From Dioscorea cayenensis subsp. rotundata (Eukaryota; Streptophyta; Magnoliopsida; Dioscoreales; Dioscoreaceae): 64,000 nt of DNA. Positions 31,411-44,057 of the stretch are shown here, in pieces. The translations under genes and the position numbers were made by a program. Within the stretch, counting starts at the first letter, position 1. Every line of letters begins with the position of its first letter. The stretch is from the NCBI RefSeq assembly GCF_009730915.1, contig NC_052478.1, positions 9,471,552 through 9,535,551 of the forward strand, read 5' to 3'. Below the pieces are notes generated by a model. The model ran no database searches. It worked only from the letters and a program-made list of their open reading frames with translations, and was not told the DNA's origin.

Positions 31411-34400
31411 CAATCCAAGGGACAAATTTAGCACATCAAAAGAAAAGACTTAAAACATTTAGAAGTAGTTTTCTAGATCTTTTTAATTAAATTAGGGTCT
31501 TCATCAAATCAATTAGTTGATATCGCAATTTTGTTTTGCTTCTTCATTCTTCTGATTGTTTTATACAATTTGGCAATATTTCTAACACATACATGTCTTT
31601 TCGAAGAGTTTGTTTAACAAAAAATAGAAATTAAAAAGTTATCTTCTATCTTGTAAATAAAGAAGATTACTGTCTAATTTGCACACACAAGACATTAAAG
31701 GTTAAATAATATAAAAATAATTCGTATCATTTAGAGAAAGAATATGTAACAATTCATGAAAATAAAAATCCATGGTGTAACAATTTTTGAATAGTTAGTC
31801 ATATCTTGGTGATTTGAATGGCCAATGAACTACACACATTGAATACGTGTGAATTCTATTTTAAGAGCATTACATTTTTGCAAGCTTCTATCAAAAAACG
31901 AGTTAGTTTGTACATATCTACTTTTATCTTTATGTTTTTTTTAGGCATTTGCATTTTTTTTTAAATATTCCTTTTTTATCTCAATAATAATCACCCATAG
32001 ATATGACATTACTTTCTAATTAGCATACCATCTCTTTGAAATACATAAGATGATTATTGAAAAGAAAAAATAAAATATGCAAGTAAGGCAATTAACTTGC
32101 TAATTAACATGACTATGACATTAAAAATTTTGATTGAGAATAGGGCTTGAGATGTTATTCTTAGTAGCAATTGATAGAGTAGGAGAAGAGGAGGAAAACC
32201 CCTACAAGAATCACAGATTTTGAACCCTATACAAAATGCAATCCATTCATATTGCTTTAATCACATATACAAATATTTTTCACATCAAATCCTCATACAT
32301 TGATTAAAATCCAAAAAAATTACCTCAAAAGAATGATTCAACCAATCAAAGTATAAAAACTCACCAATTAATTACAAGGAAAATGCTTTCATCCCTTGGT
32401 TTGACACTTTAGAAATGCCTCGAATGGAGAGATGCGAATTAGTAGAAATTAAACAAACCTCAAGGATAAGGAAACTACAACACTGAACCAAATTTAAATT
32501 AGGGCTTAGAAGGATTGAATTATAATCAAGCAAATTAAAGTACTGAACACATTCACATTTCTAGGGGAGAAAAAGAGTGAAGATACTAGAGATCATCCTA
32601 AAAAAACCATTATTTTTTAAAAAACTAGTGCTTGAAAAGAAAATTCACCTCTATTGGTTTTTCAAAAATAATAGTAGATTGTATAATCCACAACTTATTC
32701 CATTAAGTGGTGGATTATAAAATGCACCACAAATTTTAGTCACAATCGCTTTACTTTCTTCATAGTGCTTTGAATATATTATCTCATTTAAATCCTTGCA
32801 CAAAAATATGGACAAGAAGTTTGACAAATAATTCATGTAGCAAACCAACTGATAGATATATTTACTGACCTAATAGAATCACTAAATCTCCCAAGTCAAA
32901 GTAATACTCGACAAGAAAACCTATTGATGTAAACAAAACTAAATCATACTTAAATGTGGAAGATTAATTGGTTGCAAATATAAAATCTCTCGGAAAAAGA
33001 AAAAGAGAACTGATTAAGATAGTCATAATGTGAAGGCAAGTCCTTAAGAAAAGGTAACACTTCATAAAACCTTAAAACCGGCTTAGATAACTAAAAGTAG
33101 TCAAAATTAAAAGATCTCTATAGGTTAAGACAAATCTAGAAAGAAATGAAGCTGAAAAGCTATAGTTGTCAAGAACATTTTTACATTTAACACATCAATG
33201 GATATTTTCATTTCAATGTCTAGTGAGCAATATAAATAGGTTGTTAAGCTAATTCTGTTGAAGAAGGTAGATGTAAAAGTAATTGCATTCACAACAAGCT
33301 ACAAGGATTTTCGTGAATGCCTAATATTGATTATAAATAATCATATTAGCTTATGTTGGATGCAATCAGTCAAGCAGCTCATAAGAAACATGACATATGT
33401 TAAATAGATGCATTACAATATATTTATATGGCTCACTAGATATTGAAAATGAAAATCCCTCAAGGATTTTAAATGCTTAATGCATATAAAACTTCTCACG
33501 TAATTTGGTCAATATGTTTGGTGGGATTTGGAACTCCATGTAATTGGAGTTGCATGATCTTTGGAAATATTTTGTTGGTTGACTAAATTTGAAAAGCCGA
33601 AAGTAAATTGAAATCCAATGTTTTCTTATTTGGGGTGATTTTGGTTTACACTTAGTTTGGGCGTAAACCAAAATCCAAAATTCCAAATTCCCATATATGC
33701 CTCATGTGATTGTCACATGAGGCTTCGATCTGGAGATTACTAGATAGTCCATTGCATTGATCTCTAGCGATTATTGGCTTATTAGATGTAAAATATAATA
33801 ATTTAGTATATTATGAGGTAGCATATAGCATGGTGGATCTATATGTTCGTTTCAAAAAATTTTGGATTAGTTATGTTCCATAAAAAATGGGGTTTAGTTG
33901 TATATCCTTAATTTAAAAACTATTTAAATGTTTATAGCAATATTTAATCTTATGTAACTTACTTTTTAAAAGTTATATGTAAATTTTCTTTTTCCAATCA
34001 ATTTGAAATTAATTGTAATATATTTCAAAATTGCAAAATTTCACAATTTAGATAATTTTAAACTTTTAATTCAATTACCTCAAAATAAATAACTTTAATT
34101 TTTTTACACCCTAATGATCCCTTTTTTTTTTTGTATGAATACAATGTAGCTTAAACTTTTTATGTTTATTAGTATGTATCAATAATGTATGCGCGGAGCA
34201 AGAGCCCAACATGTTCTCCGGTGGGCCAAGTGTTCACCCACTTCAGAGTCTTCGCCTTTAGAGAAGAAAATGTGTCTACCCATGCTTCAAAATGTAAGGG
34301 CGCGCACCCTCCGTTTGCTGTTCGCCAAAGACGAGAGCAATTTTAAAAAAGTACATGTATAACTAGTTATAAAAGATTTTATCATAAGATTATATAATAT

Positions 34401-35679
34401 ATGTTATATATAACTTTTAGCCTAAATAAGTCATGAAAAAGGTATGTAATAATATTTACATAATATTTTATAACTACATAAATAATTTTTTTGTCACTAC
34501 AAAATTTTGATATTATACAATATATTTATTACAAATATTAGGCAAATAAAGTAAATTTAATATAATAAAAATATAATGGTATGTTAAATTAATTAAGTGT
34601 ATATATATATATATATTTATTAATTAATTAATTAATTAATTTATTTTATAGTTAATAAATGGTCACTAAGGTAGGGATAACCTCACAATAGGTGTCAATT
34701 TTCTTCAAATATATCAAACCAAGCATATGTTTTCCAAATCTATATTTATAAATCCCTCTACTCAAACACAAAATTCTCTAATCCAGTATTCTAGATACAT
34801 TCAACTAGACACTTGATTTGACTCTCCTTTATTTTCTAATACAAGAATTTGTGAATACATTGTAATTGAAAATCCCTTGTATTTTCAACTACATCTAATC
34901 GAACTCTACCTTAGTAAATATTTATTGAAAGAAGGATATAAAAATAGTTCAATTTCCTATTTATCTTTATAAGAGAGTCTTGGGATCTAAATTTGTTATA
35001 TTGTTATATATATTGATTATTTAAATGTTTCAGAAACAATAAAGTTTTGTTTCAATTTATGGATTGAGCATGTAATAAATGGAATATTTATTCATAAATC
35101 AACACACACAAAATAGATTTTCAAATTATTTTACGTGGATAAAGCACATCCATTGAATACCCCAAAGGTTTTGAGATTGCTTGATATAAATAAAAACCTA
35201 TTCCCACTTTAAGAAAATAGTGAAGAATTTCTTGTTCCTGAAGTACCAAATCTTAGTGCTATCAAGGTGCCAATGGATCTTACTAATATGTTGTACACCA
35301 AGCATTTTTTGTAAGCCTATTTGCATGATTTGGTTTGTCTCTAACGTGAAATTATTAAGGTGAAATTAAGTATATATTTCAAACTCTTTGAGAAATTGTC
35401 AATATGGGTTCACTGTATTCAAATAAATGTAGACCTCAACTAACTAGCCATCCAAATTCAAACAGAATATTCGCGCACAAGTTCGAGGCGGTGGGGGAGA
35501 TAGGCGGGCAGGGGGATATTTAGTGAAACAAACTATAAATTATAACCACTATTTCTTCATACTGAGATTTAATCCATGAAGGTAGTTGACAATATGTCTA
35601 ATTAATGTAGCATGCATAACTTAGCTAAAAGAATAATACTAAGGCAAGACAACATATTAAACTAATATTCGTTTCCAAG
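31411..35679. other. AT-rich intergenic DNA, no gene recognised
   Basis: Open frames here are short and AT-driven. A GC-richer patch at 34190-34330 (GCGCGGAGCAAGAGCCC, GGGCGCGCACCC) stands out but has no recognisable domain. TTGATATCGCAATTTTG at about 31519 recurs near 36064, hinting at two ends of a decayed Copia element, but this is weak. Confidence 0.5.
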
Positions 35680-35850
35680 CATGACTTTCAAAAGAATGAT
35701 GTCATAGATGTTTACAAAATTCATTTAAATAATAATTTGGCAGATTTGTTAACTAAAGTAATGCCCACTACAATGTTGGAGAAACTACAATACAAGATTA
35801 CAATGCATCAACTTAGAGAAATTAAGCAATATTATCATGAGTAAAATATA
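35680..35850 (+). pseudogene. Copia RNase H carboxy-terminal remnant
   Basis: The plus strand encodes KHDFQKNDVIDVYKIHL, NNNLADLLTKVMPTTMLEKL and REIKQYYHE before a stop. This matches the typical end of Copia polyproteins (N-x-ADxFTKxLP motif, here NNLADLLTKVMP). No upstream pol blocks adjoin it, so only the tail survives. The following sequence (to about 36300) may be its decayed 3' LTR. Confidence 0.65.
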
Positions 35851-37560
35851 AATTGCACTCTTTTCCCGTTAACCAAAGTTTTATTCCACTAGTTGTTTCT
35901 TAGTAAGGTTTTTAATAGGGTAGCTTACTATTTGTATTACAAGATGTAGACTTTTTTTTTCCTTCAATAAGATTTCGGGGAGTATTATAAATACAAGATT
36001 TATGTCGATGTACAAATATGACAAGATTGAGATTTTGTCTTTAGCAAGATTTAATGAGATTGATATCGCAATTTTGCCAAATTTATAGGATTAAGATTTT
36101 TAATTGATTGAAATATTTTTTTTTTCCTCTTTTGATTTTTGTTTTAGAAAGGCTTATAAATCGAGACTTTGAAAAAGCCTAGTCATAACCAATTAAACAA
36201 ATACATCCTCTTTTCTTCTGGCAGTTTTTTTTATTTATCTAGTTCTTTATTTCTCTCTCTTTAGTACAAGTATTTTGTAACAGAATTATCATTTTGTTAG
36301 TTTTTAACAATTAATAATATAAATGTAACTTTGGTAAAAGAATTATAAGCTATAAATTTAAGATAAAACAAAAATATTATCTTAGTAACAACCTCTGTTG
36401 CACTAATATTTAAAGGAAGGAGTTCGATGTGTATACAAGGTCTCAAACTAGCTTATATAGTTTTACTAAATGCCCTCGATCTCATCTACTCTTGAGAAAG
36501 AAAATAATTAAACAACAATTTTAGTTTGACAACTCAATAAATTACAAACAATTTAACTAAGCCATGCATGGTAAAAATGTTATAGAATTATTTTAAAATT
36601 CTCAATGTCAAAACATCGCATTTTACAGTATTTCATCTTATAACATAGTATAACAAACTAGTTTTCTAAAAATAATTACTATATTTGCAAATAAAACATA
36701 ATTGTAAAAAATCACAAGCCTTAAAAATACCATATTTCACATCAAAACACCTTCAGAGAATACTCAAAATATGCTAGAATTTCTTAAATCAAAGTTTTAT
36801 TGAAAAAAATTTCTCAAAACAACTATATTTTTATGAAATAAAATTTTTATCATAAAATATGTACTATGACCAAGTTAGTGCAATGGTAAAGACATCACAT
36901 AATCATATATCTAATTTCACTGCACTTAACTCCAATTATGCCATTTGTCACATATTATATTGACCATTAATATTTTACAAATGGTTTAATAGCAAAACTA
37001 GTTTCTAACATACAATATGTCAACACGGCGAACATGAGCCTCTATTAATAAGGTTTATTACATAGACAAATATGGAGATAAAATACCATAAAACACAAGC
37101 ATAATCTTAAAAAATCAGTTGCTCACAAGTCACATTTGTAACAACAAATTAATATCACAAGTGTACATTTGGAATAATAAATCAATAGTTAATAAGTTCA
37201 AATTTACAATAGCAAAGGGTGCACAACTTCACATTTGAAATAGTAACATAGTTAAAATATAGATTTATAAAAAAGATTTTAAAGAAATCTAATTCTTATA
37301 TATATTCACACCAATGAATGATAAACATGTTTTTTAAAACAAAAATTTACACAAAATCTATAATTTCAACATTTCTTCCACGCATGACCTAATAGGGAGA
37401 GTTTTAAATTCTTTATTTCTCCAAATAGGTTCTAATATCAAAACTAAATTATATAGTATATAATTTTTCATATAAAGATTAGTTAAATTAGAAGGAACTT
37501 AATTTACTTATGATCATGACTTACATTAAATGGTCAAACCACATAACTTATTAAACAATC
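35851..37560. other. AT-rich intergenic DNA, no gene recognised
   Basis: Nothing codes convincingly. The stretch after 35900 contains long T-runs and could include LTR remnant of the Copia tail before it. No termini could be set. Confidence 0.4.
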
Positions 37561-39092
37561 TGATAAGATCATTATTCTAAGTAACCTAATAAGATCGTTA
37601 TTCTTTTCATTATAGTTTGTTATTTTTTTGATATGTTTGTTAGTCTCTCTTGTAGTTTGTTATTCTTTGTATTGAAATTCAGTCTATTGTAATAAAGAAG
37701 GGATGGACAATTCATTATGGTTATAGTCCCACCTTTAGAGAATTTCTTACTATTTTGTTTAGGACCTACCATCAGTGCCAAAGCTAGGTTAATGGCAATT
37801 AACGAAGAAAGAAGCAAGATTTTATAAGCAAGTTTAGTAGGATTTCAAGACAACTTAGGCAAGATGGAGTCGAGTGTCAATGACAAACTGCATAAGCTTG
37901 AGGCGGCTATCCATCCACAAACTCTCTAGATTCTCACTCACCACCTTATTCATCAATAATGTCAATGATCAAAGAAGTCAATCCTCTAATGGATGTTTTG
38001 ATGAAAATATTGAAGAGGGATGTCAACTTTTCTCATCTAGGTTGGCAAAAGCTAGGATTTCTAAAATTCTCAAGAGACTGTCCAACATAATGGCTCAACA
38101 AGGTGGAACAATTTTTCGCATTCAAAAACACCCTTGAAACTCAAAAGGTGATATTAGCTTTCTTTCATCTTTGAGGAGAGGCAAATTAATGGTGACAATT
38201 GTTAAGCAGAACTTATGAAGGAGAAGGGAAGGATGTCACATGTGCAATCTTTGAAGAACAGCTACGGGCTCAATTTCGACCCACTAATTTTGAAAATTTG
38301 ATGAAGCTTTTTCTAAAGTGTCACAATCAGTCTCATACCAAGCTTACCAATAAGAATTTTAAAAGTTATTAAATCCCATGTACAGATAAACAAAAAGGCA
38401 TTGGTAGGAACATTTATGGGAGGCCTTAAACAAAAATTTTCAAAAGGGATTTGAATGTTCGAGCCCAAGATATTGAAAGAAACAATTAGCTTGGCACGAA
38501 TGCAAGATGAGTAATTAGCTTAGCAATAGAAATATGCAAGGTCACTGCCATCCAAGAACACTGAAGGTAACCTTTGTTTACGTATAAACACTAATCCGAC
38601 CTCTACCATACAGCAATTGGCTTAGGATGAGAAGTAACAATGACAAATTCAAGGTCTCTACTCAACCGTGATAACAAGTTCACACTGGGTCATAAAGTGC
38701 CGAAAACCACAACTTTTATTGCTAGAAGGCAAGCTCAATTCCAATATTGAAGAGGTTGAGAAGGAAACACTTGAAGATGCTACTTGGGAAAGTACTCAAA
38801 GTAAATAAGGGATAAATTCTTAAATTTGAACCTTGAGGACAAGTTTCCTCTGAGAGGGAAAGGGTGTTGATAAGTCCAATATTCCAGTTGGCCTATTAGC
38901 ATCCCAAGTTGTTACAATAACAATAAAGTTATTATAATTTATTATTTTGAGAAGTTTGTTTTATTGTCTGTGTAGTTTGTTATTCTTTGTATTTAAATTT
39001 AGTCTTATGTAATAAAAAAGGGTAAGTCAATTCATAATGATTATATTCTCACCTTGAGAGAATTTCTTACAGCTTTTATTAGGACCTAGTTC
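37561..39092 (+). mobile_element. Mini Ty3/gypsy element: short LTRs, gag piece fused to polyprotein tail
   Basis: Two related ~210-bp terminal segments are present, at 37561-37765 and 38868-39092. Both start TGATAAG and share TAGTTTGTTATTCTTTGTATT, GAGAATTTCTTAC and TTAGGACCTA. After the left one comes CCATCAGTGCC, close to the initiator-Met primer site TGGTATCAGAGCC. A purine tract GAGAGGGAAAGGG precedes the right one. The interior encodes gag-like MAINEERSK, KALVGTFMGGLKQKF and ISLARMQDE. It then goes directly to the usual polyprotein end (LEDATWES, LRTSFL region) with no pol. Stops are frequent. Confidence 0.65.
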
Positions 39093-39603
39093 CATCATGC
39101 TCTGCAAATATTTAAAACTAACTTAAGATTTGATTATGAACTACGCATAGTGAAATAAATTCATGAACTTCAAAATTTTTAATGAGCATATAAAGAATTG
39201 TTGTTTTCTAGTAATCCACAAGTCCAATTTTTGAGATCCAAGGCTTGTTTGAATGATCTTTGCATAAGCTTCCTAGCAATACCAAATCTACTTGATCGGA
39301 CAAGATTTTGGGTTTAATGATTGCTTTCAAACGGATACCAAATGCACTAATCTAAAAATTCTAGGCTCAAATATTATATAATTGATTCCAAAAATATATC
39401 TTCCAAATTATGCATGTTGACCAATACAAAATTCCCTAAATCATAGTAATATAAATGTCAAATTCCTTATAAACAATATAGACCTATAAACTTAACTGGC
39501 AAAGATGTGAGAAAGTTCTTACCTTCAAAAGATTCTTCGAATATAGATCTAATAAAATACACGAAGCATGAATATGTTGTTTCTCTTAAGAAAATAGAGG
39601 GGG
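39093..39603. other. AT-rich spacer, no gene seen
   Basis: No recognised feature. Confidence 0.4.
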
Positions 39604-40090
39604 TAAATTTTTCCCGTGAGTACCTAAGTTTGGCTTTATATCAGTTTGAGCACTAACTTTCAATTTGTATCAAAATGAGCACCAAATTTTAATTTCATTT
39701 CTCCAGCTGGATAATTGGGGATTTCCGGTGGATTTTTGGTGATGTAGACACTAGAAAGCTTGCGTGAATGACCTGGGTTCACGTCACCAACTCACCAACT
39801 AAGCCACTTAACCAATGTGGGTTTTTTTGGTCCACTTAGGACGTACACGTCAGCTTCACTCCCACCATCTTTTTTTTTTCCTCTCTCCTGAATACTGTAG
39901 CCCTGGTGATGTGGACCCAGGGCATCAATGAAAGCTTTTCGGCATCCACATCACCAAAAATTGACCGGAAATCCCCAATTACCCAACTGGAGAAATGAAA
40001 TTAAAACTTTGTGCTCATTTTGTTACAAATTGAAAGTTAATGCTCAAACTGATATAGGGCCAAACTTAGGTACTCACTAGAAAACTTTTG
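39604..40090. mobile_element. Mutator-type MITE with ~150-bp terminal inverted repeats
   Basis: The left arm (39604-39756) and right arm (about 39938-40090) are inverted copies. They share GTGAGTACCTAAGTTTGGC, ATATCAGTTTGAGCA, ACTTTCAATTTGTA, TTTAATTTCATTTCTCCAG and AATTGGGGATTTCCGG. Flanks TAGAGGGGG and TAGATGGGA match at 7 of 9 bases, the 9-bp duplication of Mutator-like elements. The 180-bp middle encodes nothing. Confidence 0.8.
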
Positions 40091-41210
40091 TAGATGGGAG
40101 AGAACAAATAAATTCTAAAATTTAGCATATCACCATAAAAACTTTTGAATAATTCTTGAAATTCTAAATATTTGTAAATAGATATTGAAATTCTCTTAAA
40201 TTAATTTAAAACTAGATATTGCAATAGGAGAGTGACAAGGGTTTTTCACAACAAAAGTAGATAATATCCATAACTTGATTAAATATTAATGGATTATGTT
40301 TAAAACTACAATAAATAATAAAACGTATAGGCTAAAAAAAATCCAAATATTTATAAAAAAAAACTGTGCTAAAATAATTGAACATCATAATTAAATTCCC
40401 AATTCACGTTTGCCACTCTAGAATTGAAGGGGTTCAATTATCACTAATTCGGTAACTCCTACTAACCTTTAGTTATGGAGTTGGACAAATATACCTAAAC
40501 TTAATAATTATCACCAGTTATGTACAAATCCAATTCCATGGTTGCTTAACAAAGCCATGATATAATTTCCAAAGGAAGATGTCATGGTTTGGCAAGGTGG
40601 CATGCTAACCAAAGCTATGAAGAAATTCATGCTTTGGATAGCAGGATAAAATAAACTCCATAAGGCTTCATTATTGTTTCAACAACTCCACTCTTGTTTC
40701 AACGACTCGAACTTATTTTAGAAAGTTGCAATGATATATACATGAAAATTAGAATAAGAAAGGTATTCTAGCCATTTGTTTTAAATGATCCATAGCCATT
40801 CTAGCATTTCTCTTTATGCTTTATTGCTACATCATGGAAAGTAGAAATGAATTCTGATTTGATAGGTGAAAGAGCATTCACATTTCTGATTTGCTTTTGA
40901 TCTGTTAGTTGTTGTTCTGGCTCTGGCTCCTAGAATTCTGTCAGTTACTTACAGTAGTGCCAACAAGTTCACATCCACTTTGCAGCTGAATGCTGGCTTT
41001 TCCTCAAAAAAGAAAAAAATTTAACTGAATACTTTCATTCTTTGATAACTCATTAATGCGAATTGCAAGTATAAGTGGTTGTAGTATCTCAACAAGTCCA
41101 ATACTACTTTGCAACTAAACAGATGATCTATCTACACTAACTACATTTACAATCACAAACATGGGATGACCTACCTATTCCAATCCTTACTGCTAGGCTA
41201 ATGAACATGT
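40091..41210. other. Upstream region of the TKPR1-like pseudogene, no gene seen
   Basis: AT-rich DNA. It is the likely old promoter region of the reductase gene at its right end. Pairs of related words (CCATGATATAAT, CATGGTTTGGC, CATGCTTTGG at 40555-40640) are not explained. Confidence 0.4.
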
Positions 41211-41213
41211 TCA

Positions 41214-41221
41214 TATATATA
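41214..41221 (+). promoter_or_regulatory. Candidate TATA box of the TKPR1-like gene
   Basis: TATATATA ends 39 bases before the ATG at 41261. This is a plausible TATA position with a short leader. Simple AT repeats are common here, so confidence is limited. Confidence 0.4.
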
Positions 41222-41260
41222 CATAGAAATTAAACTCAAGTTCCATATCTAATATCTAAA

Positions 41261-42550
41261 ATGGATCTGAATTCTAGCATGAATGGAAAGGTTTGTGTGA
41301 CAGGTGCATCAGGATTTGTAGCTTCTTGGCTTGTCAAAAGACTTTTGGAATCAGGATGTCATGTGATAGGCACTGTGAGAGACCCAGGTACAGTTATTAA
41401 TATCCTTTAATTTTCCTTACTAACCATGCAAAAGGTAATAACTATGAGATGGTTTATTGATTTCTTAGAAAATACCAAGAAAGTGTTGCATCTCTGGGGA
41501 TTAGAAGGGGCAAAGGCGAGACTACAACTAGTGAAGGCTGAGCTCACAATAGAGGGAAGCTTTGACAGTGCAGTCATGGGTTGTGAAGGTGTATTTCACA
41601 CTGCATGTCCTGTTGTTCAAGGGCCTATATCCGATCCAAAGGCAAGAAGTAGCAAACTTAATGAATGCATGAATGCATGAAAGGACGGTAATAACTTTTT
41701 AATTTCTGTACAGTTAGAAATCCTAGATCCTGCAATTAGTGGCACATTGAATGTATTGGGATCACGCAAGAAGGACACAAGTCTGAAGAGAGTTGTTTTT
41801 ACATCTTCTTCATCAACGATCAGAGTGATTTCAAACGTTGATCCAAATGTACCTTTGGATGAGTCATCATGGAGCGATGTTGAATTATGTGAAACACTTC
41901 AGGTGAACATGATCAACAGATAACTAATTAGCAGTTAAAATATCTGAAGACAGGATTGGGCTAACTCCTAATTAACTGCTTATTGCTGCATAGTTCTGGT
42001 ATGCATTAGCGAAAATGCAATCAGAAAAGGCAGCATGGGAATTTGCAAAGGAAAACAAGATAGACCTTGTGGTTGTCATCCCTTCATTTGTGATTGGACC
42101 TTGTTTGCCTCATGACTTGTGCTTAACTGCTTCAGATGTTCTTGGTCTTCTAAAAGGTATAGTAAGAACTCCTCTCAATTTTTTTTTACTATAAATCAAA
42201 AACATTTCTAATTAAATTGAATGAATGAATAAAAATATGATCAATGCTTGCAGGAGAAGCAGAGAGGTTCTCATTGTATGGGAGAATGGGTTACGTCCAC
42301 ATCGACAATGTTGCCCGTTGCCATATTTTAGTATTCGAGGACACCAGTGCCGAAGGGAGGTATCTTTTGTAGCTCAATTGTACTGGATAACCATGAGTTA
42401 GTTGCTCAACTTTCTGAAAGATATACATGGCTGCCCATCCCAAAGAGGTACTCTCTGTAATATTACATGGCCAATTTATATAGTTATATTATTTAAGTAA
42501 GCATACTCTTAGTAAGGTATTTGTTTTGGTTTTGCAGGTTTGAAGACTAG
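41261..42550 (+). pseudogene. TKPR1: TKPR1-like (tetraketide alpha-pyrone reductase / DFR-like) gene with one frameshift and a lost C-terminus
   Basis: Members of this NADP(H)-dependent short-chain dehydrogenase family reduce tetraketide alpha-pyrones for sporopollenin of pollen walls. Exons: 41261-41387, 41469-41641, 41714-41902, 41994-42156, 42254-42447, 42538-42550. The fold is clear: nucleotide-binding [10 protein letters not shown] near the N-terminus, [31 protein letters not shown], the catalytic YALAK (exon 4) with EKAAWEFA, and TASDVLGLLKGE, which favours TKPR1 over cinnamoyl-CoA reductase or DFR. Intron 2 begins AAAG|GCAAGA, a GC-AG intron. In exon 5 a run of four T at 42365-42368 has one base too many: it makes TAG, while the other frame continues SSIVLDNHELVAQLSERY to PIPKR. 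Exon 6 reads FED and then TAG, so about 45 usual C-terminal residues are missing. Family assignment is firm, orthology is not. Confidence 0.85.
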
Positions 42551-43105
42551 TATATTTATTTATACTAGTGACCTTCACATTGCTTTGAAGTCAATATTAC
42601 TTCTTCTGTTTAATGCTAATGTTATATATAAGCTTTACACATTATTATTAAAAAATTTTAAATCTAAAAAAGTTTATGACAAGATATTTTTATTTTAATT
42701 GAAATTATATGACTCTTATTAATGGATAGACATCTCTCTAAATAAGAAGAGCAGCAAAATTTAAAAAAAAAACAAATAATTAATATTTATAAAATTCTTA
42801 AAGGTGACAAATAATTTGAAAAGGCAATTTTTTTTAAATATGACAAGTACTATGAAATGGGGAGAGTAATAAGGTGGGCGAACCACAATTTAACATATAT
42901 TTAATAATTAATTTAAAAAAAAATTTAATATAAAACAATTTCAAGCAGCCACTAAAACCTAAAGGACACTGGATAAAAAAAATGATTTATTTAGTTCATA
43001 GGGTTTATAAGTAAATATATATTATATTATATTATTAATTAGGGCTATTTGCCATGATAGCCCCACAATCTATTTTAATTAACTAAATGACCCAGACCAG
43101 AATGA
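42551..43105. other. AT-rich spacer before the MULE
   Basis: Decayed 3' flank of the reductase gene and the target region of the MULE. No gene was recognised. Confidence 0.4.
43097..43105. repeat. Left target site duplication of the MULE
   Basis: CCAGAATGA directly precedes the left TIR. The right copy reads CCAGAAT at 48533-48539 and is interrupted there by a hAT-like element. After that element the sequence AGAATGACC follows, so removing it restores CCAGAATGA. Confidence 0.8.
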
Positions 43106-43828
43106 GCCTTTCTTTTTTTAAAATAATGCGTTTTTTTTTATTTAATTACGAAAATAGGTATATTTTAAATTATTTACAAATGTAGGTAAAACGGTAAGAT
43201 TGGTACCGGTTTTAATGTTTGGGGGTAGAAATCGGTATACTTCATACCGGTTTTAATGTATTTGGGTAGAAAATGGTATGAACCATACCGTTTTCAATGT
43301 TTCAATATTTTTTTAAAAAAAATTAAAATGGAAAACGGGATTTATCATCCCGTTTTCAGTGCTAATGATCCCGTTTTCACTGTTTTTTATTATTATTTTT
43401 TAATTTTATAAAATTTATCAATTTTAACTCTTTATTTTTTTTTAAATACATTTTTGTTTTAAATTTATTAATTTTTTGCATTTTAACCCACATTTCTTTT
43501 ATAATTAATTCAATAATTTATAAAATGGTTTTTTAAAACCAATTTTTTTAAGAAAAATTATTTAAAATTATTTTATTAATATTTTGATTATTATTAGAGT
43601 GATAATCATTGAAGTAGGAATTATTGAAAATTATTTTTATTATTATTTTTATTATTGTTGTTATTATTACTATTATAATTGGGAGAATTATTTTCAATTA
43701 TTTTGTTGAAGAAGGAATTATTTCAAATTATTTTGTTGATGATTTCATTATTATTAAAGAAGGAATTATTCTTAATTATTTTATTAATAATTTGAATTAT
43801 TGAAAATTATTTTTATTATTATTGATAA

Positions 43829-43873
<45 letters not shown>

Positions 43874-44055
43874 GGGAGAATTATTCGTAATTATTTTATT
43901 AATAATTTGATTATTATTTGGGAATTATTAAGGCATGAATTATTCAAAATAATTGTTAAAGTGGAAATTATTGAAATTATTTTTATTTATTATTTAAATT
44001 ATTATTATTATTTCTCCAACTATAAATATGTTCATCTAATCCAATACCCTCATCA
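43106..44055 (+). repeat. Left terminal inverted repeat of the MULE
   Basis: Contains GGTAAGATTGGTACCGG, ATACCGGTTTTAATGTAT and AACCATACCGTTTTCAATG words near the end. Long AT-rich repeats of ATTATT type (43560-44010) follow, then the TATAAATA box at 44021. All are mirrored in the right TIR. Confidence 0.85.
44021..44028 (+). promoter_or_regulatory. TATA box in the left TIR, driving MURA
   Basis: TATAAATA in the context CCAACTATAAATATG lies 37 bases before the first ATG of MURA (44058). The same context, TTCAACTATAAATATG, occurs inverted in the right TIR. Confidence 0.65.
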
Positions 44056-44057
44056 AC

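Noticed and set aside
33477..33686. 69-codon open frame on the minus strand
   Set aside because: No recognisable domain, no splice or promoter context; AT-rich chance frame.
34190..34330. GC-rich island in AT-rich DNA
   Set aside because: Distinct in composition, but both strands carry stops and no motif of a gene, rRNA or transposon end was recognised.
36880..36960. tRNA-like or SINE-like words (AGTTAGTGCAATGGTAAAG)
   Set aside because: The start resembles an A-box of a tRNA-derived SINE, but no convincing B-box, length or target duplication was found.
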